The position numbers were made by a program, and so were the translations under genes. A stretch of DNA of 64,000 nucleotides, from positions 16,454,001 through 16,518,000 of the forward strand of contig CANTUQ010000073.1 of NCBI GenBank assembly GCA_947683425.1, in the 5' to 3' direction. Shown one piece after another: positions 58,601 to 64,000 of this stretch. Under the pieces are notes generated by a model. It did not search any database and had not been told where the DNA came from. It was given only the letters and a program-made list of their open reading frames with translations. Source of the stretch: Excoecaria cochinchinensis (Eukaryota > Streptophyta > Magnoliopsida > Malpighiales > Euphorbiaceae). Within the stretch, counting starts at the first letter, position 1; each line of letters starts with the position of its first letter.

Positions 58601-59742
58601 ATAGTTCTGTTATATGTATTAGCATGTGAACCGAAGCAGTGGTGACGGTAAGTATGTGATGTTTAACTATACTTTTTGCATGATGATGATATGAATGTAA
58701 TACTAAGTGGTTATGCTTCAGTCTCCGCTAGCAGAGTGTTTATGCATGATACTTATTATATAGTTAGAGTTGCGCAGCGGTATTGTGATGCTCTAAATGT
58801 TATCCTTTGGATATTTGACTAGTGTATGTGTTTGGCATGTCTAAGTATGTTAGATGGCTAGCATTCTTAACATGATGGTTGGTTGTCAGTTCATACATGG
58901 GTATTTAGTTATGTCAATTGCATGAGTAAAGCTCTTGTGATTCTGCACAGTAAGATGTTGATATTTGCTACCCATGTAGGTTTATGCTTGAGATATAGTA
59001 TATGGTTCAGCATGATGATGCTTGTAATGTGTATTGTATTACATCTGTTTTAGTCTATCCTGAACGTGAAGTTATGGTTCGATTGTGAGTATTGAAATGA
59101 ATGCCTTTAATATGCAAGTCTGATTATTTATAGGTTATGAATATCCGCATTTGTCATTTGAATGTGTATTGTCTTGGCGACCATTATGAATGGCCGTCCA
59201 TATTCTGTGTGTTCTCCCCACTAAGCGTTTATCGCTTAGCACGGATTTCCTTTCCGTGCAGGTGGCAGGTTTGGTTCTGTTCGAGTCGCGCTTCTGCAAG
59301 GTCGGCCACATAGGAGTTAGAAGTTCTGTATTTTATTCAGCTTCTGTATTTCAGCTTTTGTAATTCTGTAGCATTGTATATGTAATTTATTATGTTTCGT
59401 TCTTGAGTTTTCTCTTGGGAATGTAATAGTTAGTATGTCTTTATGTTTAGTTATTCCTTTGTTTTATTATGTCGATTATGCTTCCGTTGAATGGTCATAT
59501 GTATGCTTCTGTGTATGCTTCTGCTTAGTGTCTGCATGTGTGCGAATTATTGCATGTTCTGTCTGTACCGCAAGGTAAGTAAAGGTAAGTAAAGGTAAGT
59601 TTTTAATTAACCCGTATTTCTGTATGTATGTTATGAGTAAATGTATGCTTCCGCATTGTGCATGTGTATATCTGTATTTGTGAGCGTCGTGTAGCGCGTC
59701 CGTCGGCGTCCTTCCAACGGGGACGGCGATGGGGGTGTTACA
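55680..59742 (+). repeat. Element F 5' LTR
   Basis: 4063 bp, TGTCACACCCC...GGGGGTGTTACA. Features: a pyrimidine-rich tract around 56030-56095 and (CTT)n at about 56160-56185, the GTCACG/CGTGAC palindrome array 56778-57213, and TATA-like TATAAATTA at 57302-57310. The rest is TG-rich DNA with no reading frame above background. Confidence 0.92.
56778..57213. repeat. GTCACG...CGTGAC palindrome array, F 5' LTR
   Basis: More than 15 short inverted units such as AGTCACGTCTCGTGACT and AGTCACGGCGTGACT, interspersed with CTCTCTCTGTGAGAG and GCGAAGCGTGACTC. The copy in the 3' LTR (61628-62063) is nearly identical. Confidence 0.88.
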
Positions 59743-59747
59743 GTTAG

Positions 59748-59760
59748 TGGTATCAGAGCC
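59748..59760 (+). other. Primer binding site of F (initiator tRNA-Met)
   Basis: TGGTATCAGAGCC, the standard complement of the 3' end of plant initiator methionine tRNA, five bases after the LTR end. Confidence 0.92.
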
Positions 59761-59870
59761 CAGGTTTGATGGTTCTGGGTATGTTGTTTGTTTTGTGTTG
59801 AGTCTTTGCATGAGAGTCGGTTTTGTGTCGTGGCCTACGGCAGATGCGTCTTGTTTTGTGTCATGTTTAG

Positions 59871-60451
59871 ATGGAGTCTGATCCTAGTGAGAATGTGGGC
59901 GAGACAACGGAAAGTGTGAATCGAATTAGTGCTGATCTGGATGTTTCCGAGCGTTTTCCATTGAAGATTCTGGTCGTGTTTCTGATGATAGGACGATAGT
60001 ACAAGGATTGATTCGGATTTTGGATAGATTGACTGCTCCTCGTGCTTCTCAAGATTTTGTTCAGCATGTTCCTTAGAAGAGAAAAGGATCGGTTAGTGAA
60101 GTGTCTGCAGGGAAGAGGGTTCGAGAACCTTCAGTGTATCAACAATGTCAGAAGCAACATGGGATTAAGTGTAGGAAATGGGTACCGTCAGTATGTCTGT
60201 ACTGCCAGAAGCGACATCGTGGTCTATGTCGGAAGCTCTCAGGTGCTTGTTTCAGGTGTGGCAGTATGGAACATCGGATTGCCAGTTGTCCTAAGAAGAT
60301 GAGTGAAAGTCTAGCTGGGCAAGCTAGAAAGGATGTGGAGGATTTGCTCCGATCTTCTCGAGTGTCTTCGGAGTTTGTAGCATCTAGCAAGGATTCGAAG
60401 GAGACCGCAGGTTCTTCTGGTAAGTTACTTTGTAAGCTTTTGTCTAAGTAA
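59871..60451 (+). pseudogene. gag: Deleted gag remnant with two zinc knuckles, element F
   Basis: The ATG at 59871 (MESDPSENVGE) opens a short frame that stops at about 59999. A second frame, without its own ATG and with TAG at about 60073, contains two zinc knuckles: CLYCQKRHRGLC (C-x2-C-x3-H-x3-C) and CFRCGSMEHRIASC (C-x2-C-x4-H-x4-C), a pair typical of chromovirus gag. The capsid part between LDRLTAP and the knuckles is missing. The protein would end at 60449-60451 without entering a protease domain. Confidence 0.72.
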
Positions 60452-60530
60452 GTTTTGTTTGTTTGGGTTGTGTGGATGTAAGTATTTCGCTGTGAATTTC
60501 GAGGACGAAATTCTTTTAGGAGGGAAGAGT
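60452..60530 (+). other. Element F 3' end with polypurine tract
   Basis: GAGGACGAAATTC followed by TTTTAGGAGGGAAGAGT directly before the 3' LTR. Confidence 0.8.
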
Positions 60531-63500
60531 TGTCACACCCCAAAATAGCCCTAGTCGGATTGTGCATGCTAAGTCGGGATCGAAAAGGGTATTTCAGTAA
60601 TTTGTGTATGAGAATTTGGATAATAAGGATTTAATGGTAATTAATTAATTAAGTGTGTTAAGAAGAGAAGTGCTAGTGTGTGCTAGTGGTGTATGGAAGT
60701 AGGATATAAGTGGGTTATTGGAAATAATTGTGTATGACTCAAGTATGGTGCTTTGATTTGGAAAGTTTGAGTGGATATTTTGGTCCAATTAGATGTTGCC
60801 AAGTGGACTGTTAGGTGGGCATTGAAAGAAGAAAAAGAAAGGAAAGTGGAAGAGGGAGAGGGAACACAGATTTCATTCCCGTCCCCCTCTCTCACGCTCC
60901 TCCTTCTTCTTCTCTTCTCCCTTCTTTGCTTCTCCTTTCTTTCACGTTTGGCTTGGATTGTGCTTTGCTTGAAGAGGTATGTTGGTTTAAGATTTTGTAT
61001 GTGCTTCTGTTCTTCTTCTTCTTCTTCTTCATCTTCTCCTGGTTTTGGTTGAGTTAGGGTTTGGACTAAAGATATTATGGGTTTTGTTTGTGCAAGCTTT
61101 GCATGATAAGAAGAAGGTTAAAGGCAAGGAAAGGAGAGAGGTTTGATCTGGAAGCTAGAAGCCTGATTTTTGGGATCGTGATTTTTGAGGTTTGGGAGTT
61201 TTGCTTACTGCATGTGAAGTTTTGTGTGTTTCTGCCCTATTTTTCTCACTAGGTTTATAAATGGGTTTGCATGGTCTAATTTCTGAAATTGATGTGTTTA
61301 TGTATATGTATATGCATGATATATGTGAGTGGATGTGCTGGCAATGCATGATATGAATTGAATTTGAAGTTGCTGAGTTTAGGTTTTGAACTTACTGTAA
61401 TTTTAGGGTTTATGTTCTTAAATGGATTAAATGTGTGTATGCATGGTTTTGATTGTTTTAATTGATGGATTAAGTTTGTGTTATGTTAATTTGATGTTTG
61501 GAAGATCGATCGGGAGGTAAAATGAGTTTGTTTGTGTTTTGAATCAAAGTGAAAATGAATTTATCGAGTTCTTGGAGTTCTGGGTATCTGGGAATGGAAA
61601 AATCACGTCTCTGTTCTGTGTGAAGCGAGTCACGTCGCGTGACTTAGAGTCACGGCGTGATTCGTGTGAAGGGCAGCGTGACTCCCAGTTGCGAAGCGTG
61701 ACTCTTCTCTCTGTGAGAGGAAAGTCACGTCTCGTGACTTAGGGTCACGACGTGACCCTTGTGATTGGCATAGCGCGAAGCGTGACTCCTGTCGCGAAGC
61801 GTGACTCCTCTCTCTGTGAGAGGGAAGTCACGTCTCGTGACTTAGAGTCACGGCGTGACTCTGGTTAGGGCAAGGCGTGATTCCTCTCTCTGTGAGAGGG
61901 AAGTCACGTCACGTGACCTAGAGTCACGGCGTGACTCTTGTGAGGCCAGGCATGACAAAGAGTCACGTCCCGTGATTCTCTAGGAGAGTCACGAGACGTG
62001 ACACTAGGTCACGCCGTGACCCTCTTGTGAGGTCAGTCACAAGTCGTGACACGGCTCGTGACCGACCCCTCTTCAGCTCCTTTTTCCGATTTTTGCCCAG
62101 TGTTAACCAAAATGAATTTCCTATTTCTTCTGTATGGGGTCTTCACTGATGTATAAATTATGTCATACAGTTATATGCTCCTGTATAGCTTTTCTGTTCT
62201 GATTTGTTCCCCTGTGACTAATTTATTACAAAATGACTTTCAAAGGCTTTTATGGCTTTTTCCTCTATTGTGTGCTATCTTATTTTGCTCATCTGATTGG
62301 TTAGCCTATTTCAGTTATGATTAGCAGTATGTTATGCATGTCCTTGATTGAATTCCTCTCTAAGAATAATCTGCCATGATCAGAAATACATAATATCGTT
62401 ACATGATTTAGACTATGTGTTATTGATCATGGGCATAATATGACTCCACATGTGTTCCTGACATGCTTTGATTTGATGAGTATTGTTAGATGTAGTTAAT
62501 GGAATTATTGCATGCTCCAGTGTATGACTTGAATGAGGTATGAGTGATAATATGCTATGCTATATTTATTTGAATAATATGGATAATGTCGGAATGCATG
62601 ATTATGCTTTAGACTGGGAACTCAATGGGTTATGATTAAATGTAAATTGGACTACGCATGATTTATGCTTAGTATCTGTACCTAATGTATTATTAAGATT
62701 TTGTATTGATACTCATTGGCATGGTAGTGCTTCTTTACCTGATTCTTGGCATGCTTTAGAACATTGTTTAATGTTAAAGTGTATGGACTGTAATACGTTT
62801 CGCAATGTGAATTGCATGATATATGACCGACTTTATGAGCATATGTATATGTCTACGGTATTCTGATTTATGTATGATGTTTATATATTTATGCATTATG
62901 CGATCCGAAATGTGAATTGGTTTATGCACGACCTGCGAGAGTCAGTCTAGTGGATAGTTAGGCATGCCTAATAGAGTCTTTGCTGCAGCTTCTGTATTTC
63001 CGTTTGGACCCCGATCAGGTCCCCGTTTTGTTCCTCGCGAACTTCTGTATTGTGTTTGGATCTTGTTTAAGGTCCTTCTGGAAATGTTTATGACTGAAAA
63101 GTTAAAATGGTTTTCCGTATTCGATTGGTACTCGTAAAGTACTTTCTGTTCACTCGTTATCCACTGTCATGAGTCAGCAGGTGTTCTTTGAATGTTTATC
63201 TGAACTGTTCTGATTTGATTTGGCTATAAATGGATTAATCTGAATGAGTATATTAAGGTAATGTATATCGGATTTTTCTGACTGAATACGATTATGAAAT
63301 ACTGATTGTATGGCTTTATTATATAAGTACGCTTATATGGATTATGTTTTAGCCTTCGAATGTGATATCCGTACTTGTCATGTGATTGGTTATAAGTTTC
63401 TGATTGCTTTGAAATGATTCGATTGATGTGTTTAAGTTTATGACTTAAGCATAGTTCTGTTATATGTATTAGCATGTGAACCGAAGCAGTGGTGACGGTA

Positions 63501-64000
63501 AGTATGTGATGTTTAACTATACTTTTTGCATGATGATGATATGAATGTAATACTAAGTGGTTATGCTTCAGTCTCCGCTAGCAGAGTGTTTATGCATGAT
63601 GCTTATTATATAGTTAGAGTTGCGCAGCGGTATTGTGATGCTCTAAATGTTATCCTTTGGATATTTGACTAGTGTATGTGTTTGGCATGTCTAAGTATGT
63701 TAGATGGCTAGCATTCTTAACATGATGGTTGGTTGTCAGTTCATACATGGGTATTTAGTTATGTCAATTGCATGAGTAAAGCTCTTGTGATTCTGCACAG
63801 TAAGATGTTGATATTTGCTACCCATGTAGGTTTATGCTTGAGATATAGTATATGGTTCAGCATGATGATGCTTGTAATGTGTATTGTATTACATCTGTTT
63901 TAGTCTATCCTGAACGTGAAGTTATGGTTCGATTGTGAGTATTGAAATGAATGCCTTTAATATGCAAGTCTGATTATTTATAGGTTATGAATATCCGCAT
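60531..64000 (+). repeat. Element F 3' LTR (runs off the window)
   Basis: First 3470 bp of the second LTR. Against the 5' LTR I found four substitutions (56755/61605, 57784/62634, 58269/63119, 58751/63601) and one C fewer in the CCCCC run near 60885. The palindrome array is at 61628-62063. Confidence 0.92.

Larger units (their letters stand above)
55680..64000 (+). mobile_element. Element F: young non-autonomous Ty3/gypsy-type element with 4 kb LTRs
   Basis: 5' LTR 55680-59742, primer site 59748-59760, internal region only 788 bp, polypurine tract 60516-60530, 3' LTR from 60531 to beyond the window edge. Two zinc knuckles in the internal region and the GAGGACGAAATTCTTTTAGGAGGG-like 3' end resemble Del/Tekay chromoviruses. 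No protease, RT, RNaseH or integrase is present, so mobilisation would need proteins supplied by a relative. The LTRs are almost identical, showing recent insertion. Confidence 0.88.

Noticed and set aside
1..64000. Host protein-coding genes, tRNA or rRNA genes
   Set aside because: I looked for non-retroelement domains and for tRNA/rRNA landmarks on both strands and found none. The only tRNA-like sequences are the primer binding sites.

Overview
This 64 kb window comes from a plant nuclear genome, probably a eudicot with a repeat-rich genome. I see no host gene. Essentially every base can be assigned to nested, rearranged or fragmentary LTR retrotransposons. The evidence is TG...CA-bounded long repeats, plant-type primer binding sites and polypurine tracts, and polyproteins of the plant Ty3/gypsy Tat lineage (YVDD reverse transcriptase, a second archaeal-type RNase H, a long integrase tail). 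Species cannot be fixed from the sequence.

Layout. (1) 1-1370: 3' end of a '+' strand element of family B (65-bp tandem repeats, polypurine tract, first 16 bp of LTR), fused to a truncated family A LTR. (2) 1371-16013: element A1, minus strand, almost complete. It carries gag-protease, RT/RNaseH/integrase, an ANTISENSE spliced gene resembling plant DUF7745 proteins, a second SENSE gene resembling ATHILA ORF1 proteins, 52-bp tandem repeats and LTRs. (3) 16014-25510: element A2, minus strand, sharing LTR 13888-16013 with A1 and cut off in its G-patch region. (4) 25511-45720: element C, an inverted ('+') family A copy that has lost RT-RNaseH-integrase and is split by (5) element B (29301-43642), a complete-length but decayed 14.3 kb element with 2.6-2.7 kb LTRs and a 5-bp target duplication GTATC. 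(6) 45721-53657: element D, minus-strand family A copy, broken at both ends. (7) 53658-55679: 3' LTR and a little internal DNA of element E, inserted into D. (8) 55680-64000: element F, inserted into E, with a 4.06 kb LTR, initiator-Met primer site, 0.8 kb internal region with gag zinc-knuckle remnants, and most of its second LTR. Insertion order by nesting: family A copies first, then B into C, E into D, and F into E.

The most interesting organisation is in family A. Between its two accessory genes, which point away from each other, lies about 1 kb holding two divergent TATA boxes. About five copies of a near-palindrome GACGGG-N4-CCGTC lie between or beside these boxes. The same motif family sits in the U3 part of the A LTR, upstream of that LTR's TATA box. 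Other LTR families here (B, E, F) also carry an array of short near-palindromes at a similar place, and B and E share the same motif AAGCACAGCTGTGCTT. All four copies of the antisense gene keep a 210-nt intron with consensus splice sites. The sense gene has a candidate leader intron ending one base before its ATG. Most coding copies contain stops or frameshifts; the antisense gene in C is the only copy with no internal stop. Two fold-back junctions (25510 and 45721-45723) are either real rearrangements or assembly joins.
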